In this document: one piece after another, positions 1 through 6,440 of the stretch
How positions within the stretch are numbered: the stretch's first letter is position 1
Layout: the number at the start of each line of letters is the position of its first letter
Source: an uncultured Agathobaculum sp.
GTDB taxonomy: Bacteria; Bacillota; Clostridia; Oscillospirales; Butyricicoccaceae
NCBI GenBank assembly: GCA_944380945.1
Contig: CALWJG010000016.1
Span: 1-15,846, forward strand
DNA length: 15,846 nucleotides
Direction of reading: 5' to 3'
The notes under the pieces: model-generated
Seen by the model: only the letters and a program-made list of their open reading frames with translations
What the model was told of the DNA's origin: nothing
Database searches by the model: none
Position numbers and translations under genes: made by a program

Positions 1-43
1 TCGCACTACACTTGATTCGTAAACCAAGTTAAGCTTTCTCGTT

Positions 44-62
44 GTTTAATTTACAAGGTGCA
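44..62 (-). promoter_or_regulatory. boxA-like rRNA antitermination element
   Basis: The minus-strand sequence TGCACCTTGTAAATTAAAC resembles the Firmicute rrn boxA (in Bacillus, TGTTCTTTGAAAACT followed by AAAC). It lies about 95 bases downstream of the predicted P2 start point. In rRNA operons boxA RNA recruits NusB/S10 so that polymerase reads through the untranslated transcript. Similar sequences occur before both 16S and 23S genes. The promoters just upstream favour the 16S leader. The match is to the general pattern and is not exact. Confidence 0.6.
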
Positions 63-162
63 ATTTTTTCATGCCTTCGGCTTTTAAGCCTCCGACATGA
101 ACGCTTCACAGAAAGATTACCAAGCTCTTTCAAGCTCTTTACCTCTCGGTGACAGCTTATTT

Positions 163-191
163 AGTTTATCATACTCAGTCCGCTTTGTCAA
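163..191 (-). promoter_or_regulatory. Promoter P2 of putative rRNA operon
   Basis: On the minus strand a perfect -35 TTGACA (186-191) is separated by exactly 17 bases from TAAACT (163-168). A-rich sequence lies upstream of the -35, as in UP elements. The predicted +1 is a G at 156, seven bases past the -10. Initiation with G is the known rule for Bacillus rRNA promoters, where it couples rRNA synthesis to GTP level. The 11 bases TAAATAAGCTG, beginning at the last base of the -10, are identical to those at P1. Confidence 0.8.
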
Positions 192-283
192 GAACTTTTT
201 TCTTCTTTTTTCGAAGCCCTTTCGGCGGTTCTCAACTCGCTTTGAACTTTTCCGACCGCCGCCCCTCGCGAAGCAGCTTATTT

Positions 284-312
284 ATATTACCAGATGCCAC
301 CTTCAATGTCAA
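284..312 (-). promoter_or_regulatory. Promoter P1 of putative rRNA operon
   Basis: On the minus strand a perfect TTGACA (307-312) and TAATAT (284-289) are separated by 17 bases, with AAAAAA-rich sequence just upstream. The predicted start is a G at 277. It lies exactly 121 bp upstream of P2 in both boxes and shares the same initial transcribed sequence. This indicates a tandem promoter pair facing out of the left edge. Confidence 0.82.
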
Positions 313-415
313 GCGTTTTTTTCATTTTCCGCCCTCTTTTTTGCAAAGGCATCCAACGCTGCCTCATCCATAGGCAAACAGCAGTTTTTTCTCGTTGTTT
401 ACACCGAAATTTCGA

Positions 416-446
416 CAAAAATCCCGCCTGTAAATACAGGCGGGAT
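416..446 (-). terminator. Rho-independent terminator of the SCP2 gene
   Basis: A perfect 12-bp inverted repeat (421-432 with 435-446) forms a GC-rich hairpin about 25 bases past the SCP2 gene stop. On the minus strand it is followed by a TTTTT run (416-420). It separates the SCP2 gene from the rRNA promoters. Confidence 0.9.
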
Positions 447-470
447 GCAAAGGCTTATGCCATGTCCTGA

Positions 471-797
471 TCAGGCCTGCTTCATCAGCTCAGCCAGCAT
501 CATGACCTTGTCTACGTTGCCTTCAACCTTGATCTTACCTTCCGCAACAGCAACCTGCGGAACGAGCTTGCCGCTCAGAACCTTTTCCAGATTGGTCATC
601 GTGCCCGAGACGCACGCATCGCGGTCGATATACTCATAAGGCATTACAGACAGCACACCGTTGAGGATCTCGATGTAGAACACACCAGTAACCTTACCGG
701 TAAGGTTGAACTGAACCGCTACTTTACCCTGCGTTCCAGCGATATCTGCTTTGCTAAGCTTGTTGTAGATTTTGCCGATCAACTGATCAACGGTCAT
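471..797 (-). CDS. SCP2 sterol-binding domain protein (solo)
   Basis: This 108-residue protein consists only of an SCP2-like domain. The N-terminal helix carries an IGKIYNKL segment. Next come alternating beta strands (VAVQFNLTGKVTGVFYIEI) and the typical end of the fold, in which a ligand-tunnel strand is followed by KIKVEGNVDKVMMLAELM, residues about 87-105. In eukaryotes the SCP2 fold binds lipids and acyl chains. Small bacterial solo versions are widespread but their ligands are unknown, so a role in binding hydrophobic molecules is inference. No signal peptide or membrane segment is visible, which suggests it is cytoplasmic. The ATG start is supported by an AGGGGG ribosome binding site eight bases upstream. 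It is monocistronic, with its own promoter (830-857) and a strong terminator. Confidence 0.85.
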   Translation of the reverse strand: MTVDQLIGKIYNKLSKADIAGTQGKVAVQFNLTGKVTGVFYIEILNGVLSVMPYEYIDRDACVSGTMTNLEKVLSGKLVPQVAVAEGKIKVEGNVDKVMMLAELMKQA

Positions 798-829
798 TGG
801 AATCGCCCCCTGGTCGTATTTGTAATTCT

Positions 830-857
830 ATTATACTTTTTTTCGCGAAAAAAGCAA
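830..857 (-). promoter_or_regulatory. Promoter of the SCP2 gene with spacer palindrome
   Basis: On the minus strand a perfect TATAAT (830-835) lies 16 bases from TTGCTT (852-857) and about 33 bases upstream of the start codon. Almost the whole spacer is the perfect 16-base palindrome TTTTTTCGCGAAAAAA (838-853). That could be a repressor operator, or simply an A/T-rich spacer. Confidence 0.7.
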
Positions 858-883
858 GCCTATTTTGGTACTTTATCAGAGAA

Positions 884-905
884 AATCTGCGTTAATCCGC
901 AGATT
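884..905 (-). terminator. Weak terminator after the zinc-ribbon gene
   Basis: An 8-bp inverted repeat (884-891 with 898-905) overlaps the stop codon of the zinc-ribbon gene. On the minus strand it is followed by only four T residues. It is a plausible end for the lon-engB unit but weak, so some read-through into the SCP2 gene is possible. Confidence 0.45.
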
Positions 906-1300
906 CAGCTCTTGCGCACAAACTGCGTATGGCAATGCGGGCAGGTGATATTGATTTTTCCCTTGCCGCGCGGCACGCGCAGCCGTTGTCCGCAATGCGG
1001 ACATTTGAAGTAGCGGTGCGTCTTGCGGTCCGCAAAGCGCAGGCGTGCATTGCGCAGGCGGTTCGCCAGCGGCCCCCACCAACGCAGGAATTTCTGGTTC
1101 TCGGCATAGCGCGCCTGAATGTTGCGCGAGAGCATGCGGAAATAGCACAGACAGAGCAATGCAAGGATGAAAATCCCCATCCAGCTCCAGCGCGTCACCA
1201 TCTCCACTACGATCAGCACAAGTCCCAGCACCAGCAGGGCTGCATTGAGCTGGTCGTTGCCATATCGCCCCGCCATGAAACGGCGCAAGAAATCCATCAT
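905..1300 (-). CDS. Small membrane protein with C-terminal zinc ribbon
   Basis: I do not recognise a named family; 131 residues. Two adjacent hydrophobic segments (about 18-36 and 39-56) predict a membrane hairpin. A basic linker rich in Arg and Trp follows. The C-terminal cytoplasmic zinc ribbon has two CPHC knuckles, C100/C103 and C120/C123, 16 residues apart. Such ribbons bind Zn(II) and often contact RNA, DNA or protein, but nothing here fixes the partner. The ATG overlaps the engB stop codon (ATGA), so the two are translationally coupled. A strong AAAGGGGG site serves this start or the second Met three bases later. Its position as last gene of lon-engB suggests a link to membrane-associated ribosome or protein quality control; this is inference only. 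Confidence 0.8.
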   Translation of the reverse strand: MMDFLRRFMAGRYGNDQLNAALLVLGLVLIVVEMVTRWSWMGIFILALLCLCYFRMLSRNIQARYAENQKFLRWWGPLANRLRNARLRFADRKTHRYFKCPHCGQRLRVPRGKGKINITCPHCHTQFVRKS

Positions 1301-1917
1301 TCCGCCCCCTTTCCTGCATGTTCAAAAATCAGCGCCAGCACCTCGTCGCGCCCGTCGCCCTTTTCTGCGGAAAACGGGATAACCGGCACTTCCTCCGGCA
1401 GCAGAAGCGTCTGGCGGATCTCCGCCAGATTGCCCTCCAGCTGGCTCTTCTTGATCTTATCCAGCTTGTTGGCGATCACGACCCACGGCTTTTCCGACGC
1501 GCGGAACCACTCCGCCATGGTCACGTCGTCCCGTGTGGGCTTATGGCGGATGTCCACGATCTGGATGCCGAGCGTAAGCAGACCGCGGGCGAAATAGGTC
1601 TCCATCAGCGCACCCCAGCGCTGCTGCTCCGCCTTGGATACCCGCGCATAGCCGTAGCCCGGCAGGTCGACCAGATACAGCTGCTTGTCGATCACAAAAT
1701 AGTTGATGTGGATGGTCTTGCCCGGCTGGGCGCTGACGCGCGCAAAGTTTTTGCGACTCAGCAGCTTGTTGATCACCGAGCTTTTACCCACATTGGATTT
1801 GCCCGCAAACACGATCTGCGGCAGGCCGTCCGCCGGAAAATCGGCTTCCTTGACGGCCGAGCGCAGAAATTCCACATTGTGCAGGTTGGGCAGCCTGCGT
1901 TCCTGTTCCATACTCAT
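1297..1917 (-). CDS. engB: Ribosome biogenesis GTPase EngB/YsxC (YihA)
   Basis: This 206-residue GTPase of the TrmE-Era-EngA-YihA-Septin group is needed for late assembly of the 50S subunit in Bacillus. The G motifs are in order: G1 GKSNVGKSS (39-47), G2 Thr at about 68, G3 DLPGYG (84-89), G4 NKLD (150-153) and G5 SAEKG (183-187). The length is normal for the family. The start overlaps the lon stop in an ATGA, indicating coupled translation. A second Met two codons later is an alternative, because the Shine-Dalgarno is poor for both. The gene is third in the conserved clpX-lon-engB order of Firmicutes. Confidence 0.96.
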   Translation of the reverse strand: MSMEQERRLPNLHNVEFLRSAVKEADFPADGLPQIVFAGKSNVGKSSVINKLLSRKNFARVSAQPGKTIHINYFVIDKQLYLVDLPGYGYARVSKAEQQRWGALMETYFARGLLTLGIQIVDIRHKPTRDDVTMAEWFRASEKPWVVIANKLDKIKKSQLEGNLAEIRQTLLLPEEVPVIPFSAEKGDGRDEVLALIFEHAGKGAE

Positions 1918-4334
1918 TGCATCACCGCCGGCGCTGCCGTATCCGTCTTGCGCGCGACCGGACTGCTGCGCGAGGACCGGCGGCGTTTGCCGGGCCGGCG
2001 CGAGAAATCGATCGCTGTTTCCATCACTGTGTCCATGTGCGCGGCCGGCACAAAGCGCAGGGTTTCGCGCACAACCGGCTCGATATCCTGCAGATCGGCC
2101 TCGTTGTCCTTGGGGATAACGACCGTCTTGATGCCCGCGCGGTAGGCCGCCATGGTCTTTTCGCGCAGGCCGCCGATGGGCAGCACGCGCCCGCGCAGCG
2201 TGACCTCGCCGGTCATCGCCACGTCATGGCGCACTGGCGCCTCGGTCAGGGCCGAAACCAGCGCGGTCGTGATCGTCACGCCCGCAGAGGGGCCGTCCTT
2301 GGGCACCGCCGCCTCCGGGAAATGGATATGCAGGTCGTTGTCCTTGTAGAACATCGGGTCGATCGACAGCTCGCTCGCGCGCGAGCGCACAAACGTCACC
2401 GCCGCCTTGGCGCTCTCCTGCATGACCGTGCCCAGATTGCCGGTGACCTCGATCTTGCCCGTGCCGGGCACGACCGCCACCTCGACCTCGAGCATCTCGC
2501 CGCCCACGCTGGTCCACGCCAGACCGTTGACAATGCCGACCTCGTCCTTTTTGCTCACCACGTCGTCCTTATACGGCGCAACGCCCAGCAGGCTTTCGAT
2601 GTTCTTCTCCGTCACCGTCAGCCGGCGGCCGCCGTCCGCCACATGCTTGGCCGCCTTGCGGCACAGCTTGGCGAGCAGCTGCTCCAGCCGGCGCACGCCC
2701 GCCTCGCGCGTATACCCCGCAATCACCTTGCCGAGCATCTTTTCGGACAGCGCCAGCTGCCCCTTTTCCAACCCGTGCTTTTTCATCTGCTTGGGCAGCA
2801 GGTGGTGCAGCGCGATCTGGCGCTTCTCCTCCTCGGTGTAGGAGGACAGCTCGATAACCTCCATGCGGTCGAGCAGCGGGCGCGGCACGGTGGACAGATC
2901 GTTCGCCGTGGTCAGAAACAGCACGTCCGACAGATCGAACGGCAGCTCGATATAGTGGTCGCGGAAGGCCACGTTCTGCTCGGTGTCCAGCACCTCGAGC
3001 ATGGCCGAGGCCGGGTCGCCGCGGAAGTCGTTGCCCATCTTGTCGATCTCGTCAAGCAGGATGAGCGGGTTGGACGTGCCCGCGCGGCGCAGCGCGTCGA
3101 TGATGCGGCCGGGCATCGCACCGATATAGGTCTTGCGGTGGCCGCGAATGTCCGCCTCGTCGCGCACGCCGCCCAGGCTCATGCGCGCGTAGCTCCGCCC
3201 CATGGCCTCGGCGACCGATTTGGCGATCGAGGTCTTGCCCACGCCCGGCGGGCCGACCAGGCAGAGCACCTGTCCGCGCAGCTCGGGCGCGAGCGACTTG
3301 ACCGCCAGGAATTCCATGATGCGCTCCTTGACCTTTTTCAGGCCGTAATGGTCGCGGTCGAGGATGGCCTGCGCCTCTGCAAGGTCGAGCCGCTCCTCAC
3401 TCTTTTTGTTCCACGGCAGGTCGAGCACCGTGTCCAGATAGGTGCGCACCACGCCCTGCTCCGCGCTCGAGCCGCCCAGCTTGGCAAAGCGGTCCACTTC
3501 CTTGATGAGCTTGTCCTCGCACTCCTGCGGCAGATGCAGCGCGAGCACGCGCTCGCGGTAGCTCTCCGCCTCCGCTGCGGTATCCTGCTCGCCCAGCTCG
3601 GTCTGGATGACTTTGATCTGCTCGCGCAGGTAATACTCGCGCTGGTTTTTATCCATCTGGGTCTTGAGCTCGTCCTGGATCTCATTTTCGATCTTGAGGA
3701 TCTCGGTCTCCTCGCCCAGCAGGCGGATCACCATCGTCAGGCGGCGGGTGACGCTCAGCTCCTCCAAAATCTCCTGCTTGGCGTCCACCTCGACGGGCAG
3801 GTTCTGCGCGATGAAGTCGGCCAGCCAGCCCGGCTCGCCGCCCTCCGCCACAGTCACCTCCACGTCGGGCGAGATGCGTGGCGAATTCTGCGCATATTCA
3901 GAAAAGCGCTCCTGCGCCGTGCGCACCAGCGCCTGCGCGCGACGTTCGGTCACACCGTAGACATAGTCCTCCAGCGTCTCAAGCTGCGCATAAATGCAGC
4001 CGTCCTCTTCCTTGGGCGCTTCAAACTGGTGGACGAGCGCGCGCGACTTGCCCTCGACCAGCACGCGGATATTGTCGCCCGGCAGGCGCAGGATCTGCCG
4101 CACCACACACACCGTGCCGATCTGGTAGAGGTCGTCCGGCGCGGGGGTGTCGGTCTTGAGCTCGCGCTGCGCGGTCAGGAAAATGCGCTGTCCGCATTTC
4201 ATCGACGCCTCTAATGCGCGAATGGAGAGCATCCGGCCGACGTCGAAATGGATGATCATATGGGGAAACGCCGTCAGCCCGCGCAGCGGCAGCACCGGCA
4301 GGCGGTCGAGCGTCGCTTCAGTTGTTCCTTTCAT
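1914..4334 (-). CDS. lon: ATP-dependent Lon protease (LonA type)
   Basis: This 806-residue soluble Lon degrades misfolded and regulatory proteins. The N-terminal substrate-binding domain covers about 10-210 and is followed by a coiled-coil linker (about 215-255). The AAA+ module has Walker A GPPGVGKT (361-368) and Walker B LLDEID (426-431). The C-terminal peptidase carries the Ser-Lys dyad, Ser683 in KDGPSAG and Lys726 in LREKT. There is no transmembrane insertion, so it is LonA, not LonB. The start is fixed by AAGGAG eight bases upstream. A strong promoter lies just before it. The last roughly 28 residues are an unusual Arg/Ser-rich basic tail (RRPGKRRRSSRSS) beyond the normal peptidase end. 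The stop overlaps engB. Confidence 0.97.
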   Translation of the reverse strand: MKGTTEATLDRLPVLPLRGLTAFPHMIIHFDVGRMLSIRALEASMKCGQRIFLTAQRELKTDTPAPDDLYQIGTVCVVRQILRLPGDNIRVLVEGKSRALVHQFEAPKEEDGCIYAQLETLEDYVYGVTERRAQALVRTAQERFSEYAQNSPRISPDVEVTVAEGGEPGWLADFIAQNLPVEVDAKQEILEELSVTRRLTMVIRLLGEETEILKIENEIQDELKTQMDKNQREYYLREQIKVIQTELGEQDTAAEAESYRERVLALHLPQECEDKLIKEVDRFAKLGGSSAEQGVVRTYLDTVLDLPWNKKSEERLDLAEAQAILDRDHYGLKKVKERIMEFLAVKSLAPELRGQVLCLVGPPGVGKTSIAKSVAEAMGRSYARMSLGGVRDEADIRGHRKTYIGAMPGRIIDALRRAGTSNPLILLDEIDKMGNDFRGDPASAMLEVLDTEQNVAFRDHYIELPFDLSDVLFLTTANDLSTVPRPLLDRMEVIELSSYTEEEKRQIALHHLLPKQMKKHGLEKGQLALSEKMLGKVIAGYTREAGVRRLEQLLAKLCRKAAKHVADGGRRLTVTEKNIESLLGVAPYKDDVVSKKDEVGIVNGLAWTSVGGEMLEVEVAVVPGTGKIEVTGNLGTVMQESAKAAVTFVRSRASELSIDPMFYKDNDLHIHFPEAAVPKDGPSAGVTITTALVSALTEAPVRHDVAMTGEVTLRGRVLPIGGLREKTMAAYRAGIKTVVIPKDNEADLQDIEPVVRETLRFVPAAHMDTVMETAIDFSRRPGKRRRSSRSSPVARKTDTAAPAVMQ

Positions 4335-4372
4335 AGTCCTACTCCTTATGCAGGAAAATTGCTAATAGCGTC

Positions 4373-4401
4373 AGTATAGTATATTTCCCGCCATTTGTAA
4401 A
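4373..4401 (-). promoter_or_regulatory. lon promoter
   Basis: On the minus strand TTTACA (4396-4401) and TATACT (4373-4378) are separated by 17 bases and lie about 40 bases upstream of the lon start codon. They follow directly on the clpX terminator, so lon-engB-zinc ribbon can be transcribed independently of clpPX. I saw no CIRCE or CtsR heat-shock operator here. Confidence 0.8.
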
Positions 4402-4424
4402 GCGGTAAGCCGCGGGGAAAATGA

Positions 4425-4458
4425 CAAAAATGCGGGCGAGACCATTGTCCCGCCCACA
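4425..4458 (-). terminator. Rho-independent terminator of clpX
   Basis: A 12-base arm (4447-4458) pairs with 4431-4442 across a four-base loop, with two G-U pairs. On the minus strand the hairpin is followed by TTTTT (4426-4430). It begins about 18 bases past the clpX stop. Confidence 0.85.
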
Positions 4459-4476
4459 TTGATGTTGTTTTACCCG

Positions 4477-5793
4477 TTATGCACTTTTGTTCGGCTGGGG
4501 CAGCTGTCCGGCGGAAAGCTCGGGCTTTTTCGCCTCGGGCAGCGCCGTGCGCACGCCGTGCGTGATCTCCGGGCCGGATTCGCCCGTCACCGTGCCGGGG
4601 GTGATGACCACACGGCACACGGTCTCGTCCGACGGGATGCGGAACATGATGTCGGTCATCACGTTCTCCAGCACGCCGCGCAGGCCGCGCGCGCCGGTCT
4701 TGCGCTCAAGCGCGATCTCCGCGACCTTTTCCAGCGCCTCCGGCTCAAATGCCAGCTCGACGCCGTCCAGCGCGAGCAGCGTCTGGTACTGCTTGACCAG
4801 TGCGTTCTTGGGCTCCTGCAGGATGCGCACGAGCGCGTCCTTGTCCAGCGTATCCAGCGACACGATAGCCGGCAGGCGGCCGATCAGCTCGGGGATCAGG
4901 CCGTACTTCATCAGGTCGTGCGGCTCGATCTGCGCGAGCAGGCGGTCGGTCTGGTCCTCCTTCTGGCTCTTGACGTCCGAGCCGAAGCCCATGCCCTGCC
5001 TGCCGATGCGCTTCTGGATGATACCCTCGATGCCGTCGAACGCGCCGCCGCAGATAAACAGGATGTTGGTCGTATCGATCTGGATAAACTCCTGATGCGG
5101 GTGCTTGCGCCCGCCCTGCGGGGGGACGTTGGCCGTCGTGCCTTCGAGCATCTTGAGCAGCGCCTGCTGCACGCCCTCGCCCGACACGTCGCGCGTGATG
5201 GACGGGTTTTCGCTTTTGCGGGCGATCTTGTCGATCTCATCGACATAGATGATGCCGTGCTCGGCCAACTCCACGTCGAAATCTGCCGCCTGGATCAGGC
5301 GCAGCAGGATGTTTTCCACATCCTCGCCCACATAGCCCGCCTCGGTCAGTGTGGTCGCGTCCGCGATCGCGAACGGCACCTGCAGCGTCTTGGCGAGCGT
5401 CTGCGCGAGCAGCGTCTTGCCCGAGCCCGAGGGGCCCAGCATCAGGATGTTGGATTTCTGCAGCTCCACCTCGGTCTCCGGGTGGTAGATGCGCTTGTAA
5501 TGGTTGTAGACCGCGACCGAGAGCGCGACCTTGGCGCGCTCCTGCCCGATCACATAATCGTCCAGCACCGCCTTGAGCTCCTGCGGTGTTGGCAGGTGTT
5601 CGGGCCGGGCTGCTGCGTCCTCCGCATGATCCTCGGGCGAAAAGTCCAGCTCATCGTCCAGGATGCTGGTGCACACGCCGATGCACTCGTCGCAGATATA
5701 CACGCCCGGGCCCGCGATCAGCTTGCGCACGCGGTTCTGGGGCTTGCCGCAGAAGGAACATTTCAGCATCTTATCATCGTCAAAATTCGGCAT
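4477..5793 (-). CDS. clpX: ATP-dependent Clp protease ATPase subunit ClpX
   Basis: This 438-residue AAA+ unfoldase feeds substrates to ClpP. The N-terminal zinc-binding dimerisation domain uses C12, C15, C34 and C37. Walker A is GPSGSGKT (120-127) and Walker B is YVDEID (183-188). The pore loop is GYVGED (153-158), the RKH loop is around 229-231, and the sensor-2 segment is GARGLR (367-372). The ClpP-docking tripeptide, normally IGF, reads MGF (268-270). The C terminus is about 15-20 residues longer than usual, with a Pro/Lys-rich tail. It starts 39 bases after the clpP stop, behind a GAGGT site, and ends in its own terminator, so it is cotranscribed with clpP. Confidence 0.97.
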   Translation of the reverse strand: MPNFDDDKMLKCSFCGKPQNRVRKLIAGPGVYICDECIGVCTSILDDELDFSPEDHAEDAAARPEHLPTPQELKAVLDDYVIGQERAKVALSVAVYNHYKRIYHPETEVELQKSNILMLGPSGSGKTLLAQTLAKTLQVPFAIADATTLTEAGYVGEDVENILLRLIQAADFDVELAEHGIIYVDEIDKIARKSENPSITRDVSGEGVQQALLKMLEGTTANVPPQGGRKHPHQEFIQIDTTNILFICGGAFDGIEGIIQKRIGRQGMGFGSDVKSQKEDQTDRLLAQIEPHDLMKYGLIPELIGRLPAIVSLDTLDKDALVRILQEPKNALVKQYQTLLALDGVELAFEPEALEKVAEIALERKTGARGLRGVLENVMTDIMFRIPSDETVCRVVITPGTVTGESGPEITHGVRTALPEAKKPELSAGQLPQPNKSA

Positions 5794-5832
5794 ACTGTAC
5801 CTCTATCCGGAAATTTGCCACAAAGTGGCGGG

Positions 5833-6414
5833 TCAATGCTTGTCGAACACCTTATCGATCAGGCCGTACTCCATCGCTTCCTGCGCGGTCATGAAGTTGT
5901 CGCGCTCACAGTCCGCGGTGACGACCTCGATCGGCTTGCCGGTGTTCTTGGACAGGATCTCGTTCATACGCTTTTTGATGATCTCCAGGCGCTTCATGTG
6001 GATCGCCATATCGGTGATCTGGCCCTGCGTGCCAGCGGACGGCTGGTGGATCATGATCTCCGCGTTGGGCAGCGCGTAGCGCTTGCCCTTTGCGCCCGAG
6101 GACAGCAGGAACGCGCCCATGGACGCCGCCATGCCGATGCAGATGGTGGACACGTCGCACTTGATATAGTTCATCGTGTCGTAGATCGCCATGCCTGCCG
6201 TGACCGAGCCGCCCGGGCTGTTGATATACAGCGAGATATCCTTGTCCGGGTCCTGCGCCTCCAGATACAGCAGCTGCGCCACCACGAGGGACGCGGTGGT
6301 GTCGTTGACTTCCTCGCACAGCATGACGATGCGGTCGTTAAGCAAACGGGAATAGATATCGAACGAGCGCTCGCCGCGCCCGGTCTGCTCAATGACCATG
6401 GGGACTAAACTCAC
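5833..6414 (-). CDS. clpP: Clp protease proteolytic subunit ClpP
   Basis: This 193-residue serine peptidase forms the tetradecameric chamber used by ClpX. The catalytic triad is complete and in the usual order: Ser98 in GMAASMGAF, His123 in MIHQP, Asp172 in ERDNF. The GGSVTAG substrate-strand motif is at about 68-74. I chose the GTG at 6414, which gives the family-typical N terminus MSLVPMVIEQTGRGERS. A strong AAGGAG lies eight bases upstream of it, inside the first codons of the longer frame that opens at an ATG at 6432. The gene is downstream of tig, behind a strong terminator and a hairpin-rich spacer, and just upstream of clpX. Confidence 0.96.
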   Translation of the reverse strand: MSLVPMVIEQTGRGERSFDIYSRLLNDRIVMLCEEVNDTTASLVVAQLLYLEAQDPDKDISLYINSPGGSVTAGMAIYDTMNYIKCDVSTICIGMAASMGAFLLSSGAKGKRYALPNAEIMIHQPSAGTQGQITDMAIHMKRLEIIKKRMNEILSKNTGKPIEVVTADCERDNFMTAQEAMEYGLIDKVFDKH

Positions 6415-6440
6415 TTGAAAGACTCCTTCCATAACATTCG

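Larger units (their letters stand above)
1..470 (-). other. Gene-free rRNA operon promoter/leader region
   Basis: This stretch holds no protein gene that I can support. Read on the minus strand, it contains from right to left: the terminator of the SCP2 gene, a short AT-rich stretch, promoter P1, promoter P2, a roughly 100-base leader with a tandem 10-base repeat (121-140) and a small imperfect hairpin (71-100), then a boxA-like element, and it runs off the left edge. This is the arrangement expected directly upstream of an rRNA operon. The rRNA gene itself is not in the window. The window edge may reflect an assembly break at a repeated rRNA operon; that is inference. A 20-codon minus-strand reading frame at 309-371 lacks a ribosome binding site and overlaps the P1 -35 element, so I do not call it a gene. 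Confidence 0.7.

Noticed and set aside
1..62. 23S rRNA leader (16S-23S spacer) instead of a 16S leader
   Set aside because: The boxA-like sequence is also found before 23S, but strong promoters only 100-250 bases upstream and no 16S sequence to the right favour the 16S leader. This is not fully excluded.
121..140. Tandem repeat CAAGCTCTTT x2 as a start of a repeat array
   Set aside because: Only two copies of 10 bases lie in the rRNA leader. It is not a CRISPR or an extended tandem repeat.
97..639. A 180-codon plus-strand frame over the rRNA promoters and the SCP2 gene
   Set aside because: It crosses two promoters and a terminator and runs antisense into the SCP2 gene. It is rich in Phe and Ser from the T-rich promoter strand.
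1917..4214. A 765-codon plus-strand open frame opposite lon
   Set aside because: It is His/Arg/Leu/Asp-rich low-information sequence with no motifs. It exists because GC-biased codons of lon leave the antisense frame free of stops.
4459..6408. A 649-codon plus-strand open frame opposite clpX and clpP
   Set aside because: It runs across two clear genes, the terminator and the intergenic spacer, has no ribosome binding site, and has shadow-type composition.
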